Source: JBBSMX01 sp038232935 (GTDB lineage: Bacteria; Bacteroidota; Rhodothermia; Rhodothermales; JANQRZ01). Taken from it: a stretch of 64,000 bases of DNA. Under the pieces are notes generated by a model, which was not told the DNA's origin, made no database searches, and saw nothing but the letters and a program-made list of their open reading frames with translations. Numbering within the stretch: the stretch's first letter is position 1; each line of letters opens with the position of its first letter. Shown one piece after another: positions 53,053-64,000 of the stretch. Both the position numbers and the translations under genes were made by a program. The stretch spans positions 1 through 64,000 of the forward strand of contig JBBSMX010000002.1 in assembly GCA_038232935.1 (NCBI GenBank), written 5' to 3'.

Positions 53053-53275
53053 GGCTCGGAAAGACAGTGAGGACAGGCAATCAAGAACGCCGCACCGGTG
53101 CTGAAGTGCCCCATTCGAAGCAGGAGCGACGCGAGGGATGAGTCCGAACGAAAACATACGAGTTCCCACATCTCCTCCATCTTTTCTTCTGCCCCCCCTC
53201 GCCACTTCCGCCCTTCCGTTCACTCGCTCGCGGCGGCTATCTTTACGCACTACCTCCTCCTGGTCCTCCGCCTAC

Positions 53276-54634
53276 ATGCTTCGTCTCCCGGCCTTTCTGC
53301 TCCTCGCCCTCCTCCCCGCCGCGGCGAGTGCGCAGCCCTACGGGACGAGCCCGTTCGACTTCGGCTCTGCGGATAGCCCGCTGGAGGTACTCCCGCGCAC
53401 GGTGCAAACGACGGCCCTGCATCTCGACGCATTTGGAGGCCCCTCGTACATCGGCGTGCGATGGCGGACCGGGTTCGGGATCGAGGCAGAAGCCGCCTCA
53501 GGGCAGTTTGCCCTCGGGCTGAGTGGCCGCCTGCGCGTGGGCGATAGCGGCATCTACGATCCGGATACCGACGAGACGTACGACCTCGCCCGGCTCGTGC
53601 GCTACGCCCGCTTCAACCCGACGCCGAGCCTCCCGGTCTACGCGCGCGTCGGCCCGCTCTCGAACGTCACGCTCGGCTCCGGTCACCTCGTGCATTCCTT
53701 CCAGACCATAACGGCGTGGAACGAACGGACGGTCGGGGCCGAGGTGGCCGTGCAGCTCCCGTTCGTCCGCCTCGCCGGCTTCACGGACGACGTGCGGCTC
53801 GACGGACTCGTCGGCGGGCGGGCCGTCATCGCGCCTCTCCGGGGAGTGGCAACCCCGAGGTTGCGCTCCCTTGAAATCGCCGCGTCCGCCCTCACCGACC
53901 TCGCCCTTCCTTCCGACCTCACGACGACAGCTTTCAACCTCGATGCGCGATTCGCCCTCCTGCGCCTCGGCGACTTCGCCCTCACGCCGTTCGCCAGCTA
54001 CGCCCGGTTTACCGAGTACGGCGAAGGCTTCGGCGTCGGGGCCGAATTCGCCAGCGGGGAATTGGTCGGGCTCGGCCGCGCCGGCGTCACGCTCGCGCTC
54101 TTCCAGAGCGGAGAGCAGTTCATCCCCGGCTACTTCAACGCCTTCTACTCCGTCAGCAACCCGGAGGCGCGGATCTGGGATGCGAACGCCTACTACCGCG
54201 ACCGCACGACCGACCTGACGGCGGGGACTCCGCTGGCAGCCGCTCAAGGGGGAACCTCGGTCTACCTCGGCCTCCGCGCCCTCGTCTTCGGAGCCTTCGA
54301 GCTCGCCACGTACGTCCGCCGCGACTACAGCGGCGACCCGTTGAGCGAGGCCGGTCTCCGCCTCATCCTTTCGCCCGGCGGTGGCGACCCGTTCCGGCTG
54401 ATCTTCGACGTTCAGCGACAGGGCCGCACTTCGTTCTGGTCGCTCTTCGGCGACTTCCGCGATCAGAACACCCTCACCTTCCACCTCGACTACACCCTCA
54501 CCGGCCCGGCCCGTCTCTTCATCCGCTCGCGCTACGGCTACACCCGCGTCGCCGACGGCCCCGATGGGATGGAGCGCTACCTCGTCGAGCGCCGCTTCGA
54601 GCCGTTCGTCGGCGTACGTCTTTTCTTTCCGTAG
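53276..54634 (+). CDS. Outer-membrane barrel protein, unrecognised
   Basis: A 452-residue protein with signal peptide MLRLPAFLLLALLPAAASA. The mature part is a run of amphipathic beta strands (ALHLDAFGGPSYIGVRWRTG, GLGRAGVTLALFQSG, TFHLDYTLTGPARLFIRSRY) and ends in VGVRLFFP with aromatic residues, as for outer-membrane barrels. I do not recognise a named family. It sits divergently from the LON-domain gene and convergent with the hybrid kinase, 4 bp from the latter's end. Confidence 0.7.
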   Translation: MLRLPAFLLLALLPAAASAQPYGTSPFDFGSADSPLEVLPRTVQTTALHLDAFGGPSYIGVRWRTGFGIEAEAASGQFALGLSGRLRVGDSGIYDPDTDETYDLARLVRYARFNPTPSLPVYARVGPLSNVTLGSGHLVHSFQTITAWNERTVGAEVAVQLPFVRLAGFTDDVRLDGLVGGRAVIAPLRGVATPRLRSLEIAASALTDLALPSDLTTTAFNLDARFALLRLGDFALTPFASYARFTEYGEGFGVGAEFASGELVGLGRAGVTLALFQSGEQFIPGYFNAFYSVSNPEARIWDANAYYRDRTTDLTAGTPLAAAQGGTSVYLGLRALVFGAFELATYVRRDYSGDPLSEAGLRLILSPGGGDPFRLIFDVQRQGRTSFWSLFGDFRDQNTLTFHLDYTLTGPARLFIRSRYGYTRVADGPDGMERYLVERRFEPFVGVRLFFP

Positions 54635-54638
54635 CGCA

Positions 54639-57600
54639 TCACGCCCGCGCTGGGCGCTCCACTTCCACCATCGGCCTCGTCCCGAGGACGCTTTCCAGCA
54701 AGAGCAGCAATCGCCGTCCGGTGAAGGGCTTCCCGATGTGGTCGGTGTAGCCGGCCCTGATGAACCGCTCGCGGTCACCGGGCATTGCAAACCCCGTCAC
54801 GGCGACGGCTGGCGTCTCGGCATAATCGGGTAGGACGCGGAGGGCGTCGAGCATGGGTTGACCGGATGGCAAGGGCTTGAGGTGACCGTCGATGAGGAAG
54901 CCGTCATACGTTGTCCGCTGCGCCGCCGCTAATCCCTCTTCGGCTCCCACCACCGCATCGATTCGGCACTGCGGTTCGAGCACGTGTCGGAGCCGGGCCT
55001 GGGGCCGGTCGGGGTCCTCGATGAGCAGCAGGCGGGTATCCTCCGGCAACGACGGCAGTGCGTCCTTCTCGCCGTCGGAGGTAGCGTATTCATGCCGGTC
55101 GTAACGTGGGAGGGTGACACGGAACGTGGTCCCGCCCCCCACCCGGCTCTCGACGTTGATCTCGCCTCCGAGTTCGTGCACGATTCGCCGGATAATGGCG
55201 AGCCCCAGCCCCGTTCCTTCGTGGGTTCGCCCATAGCCGGTGGACTCCTGCTGGAATTCCTCGAAGAGCTCGGGGAGGAACTCGTCGTGGATACCGATCC
55301 CGGTGTCGCGCACGATGAGGTATACCTCCTCTTCCCCCGCATCGATGAGAACGGTGATCCCGCCCTCTTGCGTGAACTTGATGGCGTTGCCGACGAGGTT
55401 GACGAGAATCCGTTCGAGGCAGGACCGGTCCATCCGCGCCGGTAGCGCACTCGTCTCGGGGAGCACTTTCAGGAACAGACCTTTTTCGTTCGCGAGCGGC
55501 TCCAGCGCACGCACGATCTCCCGCGCGTCCTCGATCACGTCGAGATCGACCGGCTGGATGTCGATCAAGTCCGCCTGGAGCCGGGCCATGTCGAGGAGCC
55601 CGTTGACTGTCTCAAGCAACCGTTCCCCGCCCCGCTGAATCATCGCAGCGAAACTTCGTAGCTCACCTTCCAACTCCTCCTGCAAGACGGCGGCAAAGCC
55701 GAGAATAGCCGTAAGCGGCGTACGAAGTTCGTGCGAGGTGTTGGCGAGGAAGTCGTCTTTCAGCTTATCGGCCTGGTGGAGGCGCTCGTTGGCCTCGCGT
55801 AGCCGGGCGTTCGCCGTATCGAGCCGCCGGTTCACGGCCTGCTCGTGCGCCAGCATCCGGCGATGCTCGCGGAGACGGAAATCGCTGTACCCCCACACGA
55901 TGCCGATGGCTATGAGCAGGTACAGACTGTAAGCCCACCACGTCAGGTACCACGGCGGCAGCACCTCGAACGTGTAGACGCCTTCCTGGCTTATGACCCC
56001 CTGAGCGTTCCGAGCGCGGACGTGGAAGCGGTAGTCTTGGTGCGGAAGGTTCGTGTACTCCTTCCTCGTGTCCGTCGTCCACCGCGACCAACCCTCGTCG
56101 AAGCCTTCGAGCCAGACCTGATACTCGGTCTTCTCCGGCGCGTTGAAGCTCGAGGCGCTGAAGGTGAAGTGCAGGTTGTTGCTCTCGTGGGCGATCTCCG
56201 GCGCTTCGTAGCCGGGACTCGCAACCCCGCCGAAGACGAGGCTGTCCTGTCCGGCAGCGACGCGGCGGACGAGGGCCGGGTACGGCACCGCGTAGTCCTT
56301 CTCGACCGACGGGTCGTAGCGCAGCAGCCCCTGATTCCCGGCTACCCACCCAACCCCACTTTCCTCGACATACAGGAACTCATAGGAGACACCTTCGAGG
56401 TGCAGAATGGGCGGCGTCACGTCTTCGTAGCCGCCATCGGCCATGCGGGCGACGATATAGAGCCGGTCGTTTTTCACAAACCACAGCCGGTCCGGTTGAT
56501 TTGTGTTGATGAGGAAGAATTCTTCTCCGTCCGGTTCCACGATATTGTTGATGGCGGCATCCGGCATGAAGCGAGCCTGCCCCTCGACCTTCTGTACACG
56601 GTAGACACCAGCCGGAGCAATAAACAGCGGCTTGTTGTCTCGCTTGTAAGTAAAGACAGCCCCGGCCGGCAACCCTTCTTGTTCCCCGTACTGCTCTGAG
56701 CGCAGGAGATGGCCTTTCTCTATCCAAATCCGCGTGACCCCATTGAACAGCGTGCCCAGCCAGAGGCTACCGTCCTCATCTTCCACGATAGAACGAACTT
56801 CGCCCACGTCGAGTCCGGTGGAGTGACTGGATGCCTCCCATCGTCCACCCTGAAACGCCAGCAACGCCAGCCCTTCCTTCAACCCGACGTACAGCAGCGA
56901 CGGGTTCTCCGCCGACTGCGTGAGGGCCAAGGACCGTCCCGGCAACACCAGTCGCGCTCGACCTCCGCTGATCTCATAGACCCCGTCGTTGGCTGCTGCT
57001 AGGAGCCGCCCCTTCGCCGCCAGCACGCTCCAGACCTGCTGCCTCAGATCGCCGACCGAGACGAACCGGGCGCGCCGGTCGAGGAGCCCGTCGCGTGGCT
57101 CGGCCGGCTGGAGTCGGAAGAGGCCCTGCGAGGTCGCGGCGTACAGGCTGCCGTCGAAGCGCTGGACATTGTAGACCGTCCCGGCGAGCCCGAGGTTCTG
57201 CCCGAAGGCGGTCAGCGGGGTCGGGGCGTCCACCCGCATCAGCCCGGTGTCGAGCGCAAGCCATAGGCCGCCCTGCCAGTCCGGATAGACGTAGAGCACA
57301 TACTCGTCCGATTGCAGCCCCTCGTCTTCTCCGAGCACCCGCAGTACCCGCCCGTCCCGGTCCATAAGGACGACGGTTCCGCTAAAGGTGGTGAGCGCGT
57401 ACGTGCTGTCGGAAAGGATCGCCCCGTGGTAGACACGCTCGCCACGCAAGTACGCATCAGCCTCCGTCGCGAAGGGTTCGATGCGCGCGCCGCGCTTGAC
57501 GAGGAGCCCTTCGGTACGCGTCACGAGGAGCGCCGATCCCTCGCCGAACGGCAGCATCACGTCGATCCGTACGTCGGCAAAACGCTCGCCGCCCGGAGAA

Positions 57601-58193
57601 AGGACCAGTTGCTCGTCCTGCACCTCCAGCAACCCCATGCCGTCCTGCCGAACGTAGTAGGTGCCGTCCACGGCGAAGGCCTTATGGAAACGAGTCTTCG
57701 CCTTCCACACCCGCATCTCTTCGCCGTTCCACCGGAAGATCCGCTCGAAGCTCTGGAAGTAGACCCCTTCGTCCGTCGCGTGCACCGTCCAGATGTCGGC
57801 GAAGGCCCGGTCGGCCTCGGGAAGGTGCGAAAGCAGGCTGTGGTATCCGATCCGCCCCATAGAGTCCGGAGCGAGAAACCCCATCTCCCCTATCCCCCCG
57901 ACGTACACCTGCCCCGACGGATCGGCTGTAAGCGAGCGGGCGAACTGGGCGGGGAACGGAATGTTGCGCCACGTCCGCCCGTCATATTCGAGCAAGCCGG
58001 TCCAGTTGGCGACGTAGATGACCCCTCGGCCGTCCTGCACCACGGCCCAGTTTTGATCGTGCGCACCGTAGTCCTGAGCGGAAAACCGCTCCACGTAATA
58101 CGGCCGCCCTTGTTCGGTGTGCAAGGACTGTCCGGCCGCTCCGATGGGGAGCAGTGCCAAGAATAAACAGAGGAGCCGGATACGACGGGTCAT
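54639..58193 (-). CDS. Hybrid two-component sensor kinase with periplasmic propeller
   Basis: A 1184-residue one-protein phosphorelay. Signal peptide to about residue 21; a periplasmic beta-propeller of Reg_prop-type repeats (WAVVQDGRGVIYVANWTGLL, ENPSLLYVGLKEGLALL); a Y_Y_Y domain near residue 720 (HQDYRFHVRARNAQGVIS); one membrane span (WWAYSLYLLIAIGIVWGY); HisKA with His821 in SHELRTPLTAILGF; ATPase boxes LVNLVGNAIKFT, DTGIGIHDEF and GTGLGLAIIRRIV; and a receiver domain with Asp1102 in GFLIDGHL and Lys in HIGKPFTG. There is no DNA-binding domain. Relatives in Bacteroidota sense polysaccharide fragments. The start at 58193 opens the signal peptide. Confidence 0.92.
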   Translation of the reverse strand: MTRRIRLLCLFLALLPIGAAGQSLHTEQGRPYYVERFSAQDYGAHDQNWAVVQDGRGVIYVANWTGLLEYDGRTWRNIPFPAQFARSLTADPSGQVYVGGIGEMGFLAPDSMGRIGYHSLLSHLPEADRAFADIWTVHATDEGVYFQSFERIFRWNGEEMRVWKAKTRFHKAFAVDGTYYVRQDGMGLLEVQDEQLVLSPGGERFADVRIDVMLPFGEGSALLVTRTEGLLVKRGARIEPFATEADAYLRGERVYHGAILSDSTYALTTFSGTVVLMDRDGRVLRVLGEDEGLQSDEYVLYVYPDWQGGLWLALDTGLMRVDAPTPLTAFGQNLGLAGTVYNVQRFDGSLYAATSQGLFRLQPAEPRDGLLDRRARFVSVGDLRQQVWSVLAAKGRLLAAANDGVYEISGGRARLVLPGRSLALTQSAENPSLLYVGLKEGLALLAFQGGRWEASSHSTGLDVGEVRSIVEDEDGSLWLGTLFNGVTRIWIEKGHLLRSEQYGEQEGLPAGAVFTYKRDNKPLFIAPAGVYRVQKVEGQARFMPDAAINNIVEPDGEEFFLINTNQPDRLWFVKNDRLYIVARMADGGYEDVTPPILHLEGVSYEFLYVEESGVGWVAGNQGLLRYDPSVEKDYAVPYPALVRRVAAGQDSLVFGGVASPGYEAPEIAHESNNLHFTFSASSFNAPEKTEYQVWLEGFDEGWSRWTTDTRKEYTNLPHQDYRFHVRARNAQGVISQEGVYTFEVLPPWYLTWWAYSLYLLIAIGIVWGYSDFRLREHRRMLAHEQAVNRRLDTANARLREANERLHQADKLKDDFLANTSHELRTPLTAILGFAAVLQEELEGELRSFAAMIQRGGERLLETVNGLLDMARLQADLIDIQPVDLDVIEDAREIVRALEPLANEKGLFLKVLPETSALPARMDRSCLERILVNLVGNAIKFTQEGGITVLIDAGEEEVYLIVRDTGIGIHDEFLPELFEEFQQESTGYGRTHEGTGLGLAIIRRIVHELGGEINVESRVGGGTTFRVTLPRYDRHEYATSDGEKDALPSLPEDTRLLLIEDPDRPQARLRHVLEPQCRIDAVVGAEEGLAAAQRTTYDGFLIDGHLKPLPSGQPMLDALRVLPDYAETPAVAVTGFAMPGDRERFIRAGYTDHIGKPFTGRRLLLLLESVLGTRPMVEVERPARA

Positions 58194-58323
58194 CGGCGGG
58201 AGATCAATCCACCCGCAGTATCGACTTCCCGATCCGCATTCTAAAGTCGTCTGCATGGCCGTGCTGCACGTTTCTCCAGGCTACCGGGCTCCTACGCTCC
58301 CGACGCTATGTCCACTACGTATA

Positions 58324-58339
58324 GTAACGCACCCGTTAC
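58324..58339. promoter_or_regulatory. Inverted repeat GTAACG-N4-CGTTAC upstream of peptide promoter
   Basis: A perfect six-base inverted repeat with a four-base spacer, 9 bp upstream of the -35 box of the promoter at 58349-58377. A third GTTAC occurs at 58367-58371. This is a candidate operator for the small peptide gene or the divergent kinase gene. Confidence 0.5.
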
Positions 58340-58348
58340 AAAAAGTAC

Positions 58349-58377
58349 TTGCACATTACATTATCTGTTACTATTAT
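58349..58377 (+). promoter_or_regulatory. Sigma-70-like promoter for secreted peptide gene
   Basis: TTGCAC (58349-58354), 17-bp spacer, TATTAT (58372-58377), in an A+T-rich island unlike the rest of the window. It leaves a short leader of about 25 bases before the ATG at 58411. Confidence 0.6.
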
Positions 58378-58410
58378 AGAACATCCACCCACTAAACCCA
58401 CCCGAATCCG

Positions 58411-58536
58411 ATGAAGCGTCTCTTTGCTATCATTGCTCTCCTGCTCATGCTCGGTGCCCCGCTCGCCCACACGGCCGCGGCCGCAACAGGTGGCGGCCAG
58501 GGCCAAGGATGCCCGTCTGGTGACGTGCTCGACTGA
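58411..58536 (+). CDS. 41-residue secreted peptide
   Basis: ATG at 58411 opens MKRLFAIIALLLMLGAPLAH, a clear Sec signal peptide, then TAAAATGGGQGQGCPSGDVLD and TGA at 58534-58536. Cleavage after the Ala run would free a glycine-rich peptide of some 17 residues with a single cysteine. It has its own promoter 34 bp upstream and a perfect terminator 21 bp downstream, so it is a complete transcription unit. No family is known to me. The adjacent divergent gene is the hybrid sensor kinase; a signalling link is speculation. Confidence 0.65.
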   Translation: MKRLFAIIALLLMLGAPLAHTAAAATGGGQGQGCPSGDVLD

Positions 58537-58557
58537 GCGATCCCTGCTTTAAGCATA

Positions 58558-58591
58558 AGCGCCGGCCTCTCGATGGAGGCCGGCGCTTTTT
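58558..58591 (+). terminator. Rho-independent terminator after peptide gene
   Basis: GCGCCGGCCTC (58559-58569) pairs exactly with GAGGCCGGCGC (58576-58586) around six bases, followed by TTTTT. It may also serve the convergent nadA gene. Confidence 0.92.
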
Positions 58592-58610
58592 GCTTGTAGG
58601 TCCGCCATCC

Positions 58611-59618
58611 TCACCGAACGCCTTCGCTCATCGCCAGCATGCGCTCGATGGGTTGGAGGGCACGGAGCCGGATGGCCTCGTCCATCAGGATCTCCGGGGC
58701 CTCGTGCTTGAGGCAGAGGTAGAGCTTCTCCAGCGTGTTGAGCTTCATGTGGGGGCAGTCGTTGCAGGCGCAGCCATTGGAGGGCGGCGCAGCGATGAAC
58801 GTCTTGTCCGGGTTGTCCTTCTGCATCTGATGCAGGATGCCGGACTCCGTCGCCACGATGAACGTGTCGGCCTCGCTCTCGGTGGCGAAGCGGCGTATGC
58901 CGCTCGTCGAGCCAATGTAGTCGGCGTGTTGGAGGACGGCTTCTTCGCACTCGGGGTGGGCGAGCACGGGCGCGTTTGGGTGGCGTGCTTTTAGCCGGAT
59001 GAGCTGCTGCTCGGAGAATACCTCGTGGACAATACAGCTCCCCTCCCACAGCACCATGTCGCGCCCGGTCTGCTTGATGAGCCAGCGACCGAGGTTGCGG
59101 TCCGGCGCGAAGATGATCCCCTGATCTTCCGGGATCTGCCGGACGAGGTGCTCGGCGTTGGACGAGGTGCAGATGATGTCCGTCTGCGCTTTGATGTCGG
59201 CCGTGCAGTTGATGTACGAGATCACGATGTGATCCGGGTGCAGCGCCCGGAACGCTGCGAACGCCTCGGGCGGGCACGAGTCGGCGAGGGAGCAGCCGGC
59301 GTTGAGGTCGGGGAGGAGCACCTTTTTATCCGGGTTCAGAATCTTCGCCGTCTCGGCCATGAAGTGGACGCCTGCGAAGACGATGATGTCGGCGTCGGTC
59401 CGGGCGGCTTCACGAGCGAGCCCGAGCGAGTCGCCGATGTAGTCGGCGATGTCCTGGATGTCGGGCTCCTGGTAGTAGTGGGCGAGGAGCACGGCCTTCT
59501 TCTCCGCTTTGAGCCGCTCGATCTCCTCGAACAGGTCGAGGGTCGGATCGATGGGCTCGCGGACGTAGCCGACGGTGGCGAGCACGTCGGGCGCGAGGAT
59601 GTTGAGGGTTTCGGTCAT
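58611..59618 (-). CDS. nadA: Quinolinate synthase NadA
   Basis: A 335-residue [4Fe-4S] enzyme that condenses iminoaspartate with dihydroxyacetone phosphate to quinolinate for NAD synthesis. Cluster-binding cysteines sit in [16 protein letters not shown] and [31 protein letters not shown] and [20 protein letters not shown] are conserved. ATG at 59618 ([10 protein letters not shown]) is chosen. No nadB or nadC is in the window. Its cluster would come from the suf system upstream in the window. Confidence 0.97.
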   Translation of the reverse strand: MTETLNILAPDVLATVGYVREPIDPTLDLFEEIERLKAEKKAVLLAHYYQEPDIQDIADYIGDSLGLAREAARTDADIIVFAGVHFMAETAKILNPDKKVLLPDLNAGCSLADSCPPEAFAAFRALHPDHIVISYINCTADIKAQTDIICTSSNAEHLVRQIPEDQGIIFAPDRNLGRWLIKQTGRDMVLWEGSCIVHEVFSEQQLIRLKARHPNAPVLAHPECEEAVLQHADYIGSTSGIRRFATESEADTFIVATESGILHQMQKDNPDKTFIAAPPSNGCACNDCPHMKLNTLEKLYLCLKHEAPEILMDEAIRLRALQPIERMLAMSEGVR

Positions 59619-59715
59619 CGGTGGAGCGAGGTAACGGGGAGACGGGGCCTGTGACGGGCAAGGGTAAACGGGCGACGCAGCGGCCGGTTCTACCCGATTA
59701 CCTCTCCTCAGCGCC

Positions 59716-59743
59716 GTAGGGACATGGCGCGCCATGTCCCTAC
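59716..59743. repeat. Perfect 28-bp palindrome, GTAGGGAC family
   Basis: 28 bases reading the same on both strands, beginning GTAGGGACATGG and ending in its inverse. Non-coding, in the nadA/LolD gap. Related elements are at 9066-9092 and 42109-42182. Confidence 0.9.
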
Positions 59744-59750
59744 AACGGCC

Positions 59751-61885
<2,135 letters not shown>

Positions 61886-61959
61886 GGGCAGAGGGGCGAA
61901 TGGCGAAGGGCGCGGGAGGGTACGAGCGGTGGAGCGAGAGGTTCACGCCGCGCCGGCCG

Positions 61960-62673
61960 TCACTCTGCGGCTTGAGCCATCGCGTCGAGGCGGGCGGTGT
62001 ACGCCGGGACGTTCGCGGCCTGCGAGGCGTCCGGGTACTCCTCGGCGATCTCTTCGTAGGCCGCGCGGGCGGCGGCAATGTCGCCGGCCTGCTCGAAGTT
62101 GCGGGCGGCGTCCATGTAGTAGCCCGGCGCGGTCGCCGCGCTCTCGTAGCTGCGGGCGGCGCGCTGGTAGAGGCGGGCGGCCTCGGCGTTGTCGCCACGC
62201 TGCTCGGCGACGGCTGCCTGGCCGGCGATGGCGCTGGCCCCGAGGATGTCCTCGCCACCGTCGTAGTCCTCGAAGTACTCCTCGGCCTCGTCGTAGCGGC
62301 CGAGCTGGAAGAGGGCGCTCGCGGCGTAGAACCGGGCGAGGTTGCCCGCGTCCGTCGCGCCGTACTCGTCGGCGATGGCGAGCAGGCCGGGTGCGTTGGG
62401 CGTCCCGTCGAGGGATTCCTGGAACGAACCGGCCTCGTAGAGCGGGAGCACCTCGCCGAGCGCTTCGTTGGCCGCATCCCCCTGATTGCTCTGGTAGTAG
62501 GTCCAGCCGAGCACGCCGAAGAAGATCACGACGATCCCGACGCCTGCAGCGATGAGCGCGCCCCGGTTCTGCTCGGCCATCGTTATCGTCCGCGCGTAGG
62601 CCGTGACGACTTTGTCCTCCCGGAGCTCCTGGCGACGGCTAACCTGCTTGGGGGGCTTAAGCATCGAAGACAT
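61960..62673 (-). CDS. TPR-type inner-membrane protein, YfgM-like
   Basis: About 237 residues: a short cytoplasmic start (MLKPPKQVSRRQELREDKVV), one membrane span (residues about 37-60, ALIAAGVGIVVIFFGVLGWT) and periplasmic TPR-like helices (FYAASALFQLGRYDEAEEYF, NAEAARLYQRAARSYESAAT, DIAAARAAYEEIAEEYPDAS). The layout matches YfgM/TPR_21-type proteins that link the Sec translocon with periplasmic chaperones. Start at 62673 (MSSMLKPP) or 62664 (MLKPP) is equally likely. It sits upstream of the NtrC-type gene on the same strand, 74 bp apart. Confidence 0.82.
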   Translation of the reverse strand: MSSMLKPPKQVSRRQELREDKVVTAYARTITMAEQNRGALIAAGVGIVVIFFGVLGWTYYQSNQGDAANEALGEVLPLYEAGSFQESLDGTPNAPGLLAIADEYGATDAGNLARFYAASALFQLGRYDEAEEYFEDYDGGEDILGASAIAGQAAVAEQRGDNAEAARLYQRAARSYESAATAPGYYMDAARNFEQAGDIAAARAAYEEIAEEYPDASQAANVPAYTARLDAMAQAAE

Positions 62674-62927
62674 AAGGGGGCGTGTCGTTGCAGCCACTCG
62701 GCGAGAGCGCCTGCTGGTTGTAGAGGGTTAGACGCCCCGGATGGAGCGAGGCGCTGAAGATAGGTCGGGGGTGAAGCGGCTGCAACGGAGGGCCGCCGCA
62801 CGAACGCCCTTTGCGCCGTTTTCAGAGCCCTTTTTGCCGCGTTTTCACTACGTTGCCCAAGGCGGCTCCGTAGGTTGCCCTCCGCGCCCGAATTGCGGCC
62901 TCTCCCCTCACCCTAGCCCTCGCTTTT

Positions 62928-63953
62928 ATGTCGATCAAGATTGGAATCAACGGGTTCGGCCGGATCGGCCGGCTCGTCTTCCGCGCCATCCTCGAACGCA
63001 AAGGGAACGGTCAGAGCGATTACGATGTCGTCGCCGTCAACGACCTCACCGATGCCGAGACCCTCGCCCACCTCTTCAAGTACGACTCCGTCCACGGCAT
63101 CTACCCCGGCGACGTCCGCGTCGAAGGCGGCGACCTCGTCATCGACGGCGACCGCTTCAAGGTCTTCGCCGAGCGCGACCCCTCCGCCCTCCCGTGGGGC
63201 GATCTCGGGGCCGAAGTCGTGGTCGAGTCCACGGGCGTATTCCGCACGCGGGAGAAAGCGGCGCTCCACCTCAAAGGCGGGGCGAAGAAGGTCGTCATCT
63301 CCGCCCCGGCGAGCGGCAACGTAGACGCCACGATCGTGATCGGTGTCAACGACGACACCCTCACCGGCGACGAGGAGATCGTCTCGAACGCGAGCTGCAC
63401 GACGAACTGCCTCGCCCCGATGGTCAAGGTGCTTGACGACGCGTTCGGCGTGGAGATGGGCTTCATGACGACGATCCACGCCTACACCTCCGATCAGAAC
63501 ATTCAGGACGCCCCACACAAGGACCTCCGCCGCGCCCGCGCCGCCGCCCTCAACATGGTCCCGACGACGACCGGCGCCGCGAAGGCCGTCGGCCTCGTCC
63601 TCCCCGAGCTCCAAGGCAAGCTCGACGGGTTCGCCGTCCGCGTCCCCGTCCCCGACGGCTCGCTCACCGACCTCTCGGTCATCCTCAAGACCGAGGCCAC
63701 CGCCGACGAGATCAACGCGGCGTTCGAGCAGGCCGGCAGCGGCGCGATGCAGGGTATCCTCGAATACTCGACCGCACCCCTCGTCTCCTCCGACATCGTC
63801 CATAACGCGCACTCCTGCATCTTCGACTCCGAGCAGACGATGGCGCACGGGAAGATGGCGAAGGTGGTCGGCTGGTACGACAACGAGTGGGGCTACTCGA
63901 ACCGCACCGTGGATCTCATCGGCAAGCTGATGAAGGTCGGCGCGACCGCCTGA
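62928..63953 (+). CDS. gap: Glyceraldehyde-3-phosphate dehydrogenase, type I
   Basis: A 341-residue glycolytic enzyme that oxidises glyceraldehyde 3-phosphate with NAD(P) and phosphate. [16 protein letters not shown] is the nucleotide-binding loop, the catalytic Cys157 is in [13 protein letters not shown], and the partner His lies in [37 protein letters not shown] is the conserved C-terminal helix start. ATG at 62928 (MSIKIGING) is the normal start. Monocistronic; the 230-bp leader upstream has no clear promoter. Confidence 0.98.
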   Translation: MSIKIGINGFGRIGRLVFRAILERKGNGQSDYDVVAVNDLTDAETLAHLFKYDSVHGIYPGDVRVEGGDLVIDGDRFKVFAERDPSALPWGDLGAEVVVESTGVFRTREKAALHLKGGAKKVVISAPASGNVDATIVIGVNDDTLTGDEEIVSNASCTTNCLAPMVKVLDDAFGVEMGFMTTIHAYTSDQNIQDAPHKDLRRARAAALNMVPTTTGAAKAVGLVLPELQGKLDGFAVRVPVPDGSLTDLSVILKTEATADEINAAFEQAGSGAMQGILEYSTAPLVSSDIVHNAHSCIFDSEQTMAHGKMAKVVGWYDNEWGYSNRTVDLIGKLMKVGATA

Positions 63954-63967
63954 CATTTTCCGAATGA

Positions 63968-64000
63968 TTGATTGGGTGATTCGCTGATTGGCTGATTTGG
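63968..64000. repeat. GATTG-type simple repeat at window edge
   Basis: GATTG/GATTC-like units repeat (GATTGATTGGGTGATTCG and following) after gap, cut off by the window end. It is non-coding. A short tail of the same sort, GATTTTGGCTTGGGGATTTC, lies at 32249-32268. Confidence 0.55.

Overview
The window reads as a stretch of chromosome from a high-GC member of the Bacteroidota/Rhodothermota branch (Rhodothermia-like). This rests on gene content. There is a type IX secretion pair (porU-porV) and a secreted protein with a type IX C-terminal sorting domain. There is a short, single-domain starch/glycogen synthase next to a DUF4270 lipoprotein, a Bacteroidota pairing. There are many lipoproteins and outer-membrane barrels and a periplasmic-sensing hybrid histidine kinase. 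Starts are rarely preceded by Shine-Dalgarno sequences. I saw no rRNA, tRNA, CRISPR array, transposase, integrase or phage gene. The species assignment is inference.

Layout. 1-2.3 kb: hemW (apparently starting at CTG) and a DUF192 lipoprotein. 2.3-4.7 kb: an unknown protein, an FMN reductase, a methyltransferase with an in-frame TGA, and an A-type Fe-S carrier whose 3' end is duplicated on the far side of the methyltransferase. 5-10.4 kb: the suf operon sufB-sufC-sufD-sufT-like-sufS. 10.5-18.8 kb: a VOC protein, two overlapping TPM-domain genes, a large M16 peptidase, modB and modA without modC, a zinc-ribbon/TPR protein and an HU protein. 19-31.4 kb: cell-envelope genes (M1 peptidase, lipoproteins, patatin, starch synthase, DUF4270, barrels, a TPR protein, a Wzi-like protein). 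31.5-43.7 kb: HAD hydrolase, gamma-glutamyltransferase, Na+/solute symporter, DUF4287, type IX cargo metalloprotease, TPR protein, dicarboxylate symporter, and a predicted phytol-kinase/DUF92 fusion. 43.7-49.1 kb: porV and porU. 49.5-58.2 kb: a TPR-HTH protein, a lone histidine-kinase phosphoacceptor domain, an MBL hydrolase behind an 8-bp tandem repeat, a LON-domain protein, a barrel and the hybrid kinase. 58.3-64 kb: a 41-residue secreted peptide with its own promoter and terminator, nadA, a LolD-type ATPase overlapping an NtrC-type regulator, a YfgM-like TPR protein and gap.

How genes work together. The suf operon and the divergent A-type carrier form one Fe-S assembly locus that would supply HemW and NadA among others. 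PorU and PorV act together at the outer membrane to process type IX cargo such as the metalloprotease at 37.3-38.9 kb. Several neighbours are translationally coupled through four-base GTGA or ATGA overlaps: modA-modB, the two TPM genes, patatin with a small membrane protein, and NtrC with LolD.

The most unusual points are: the methyltransferase module bounded by 56-bp direct repeats of the carrier gene; the internal TGA where tryptophan is expected; the kinase-DUF92 fusion that could carry out two successive isoprenol phosphorylations; the self-contained peptide gene beside the hybrid kinase; the 30-residue membrane peptide followed by an 18-bp perfect hairpin; and two families of dispersed palindromic intergenic repeats.
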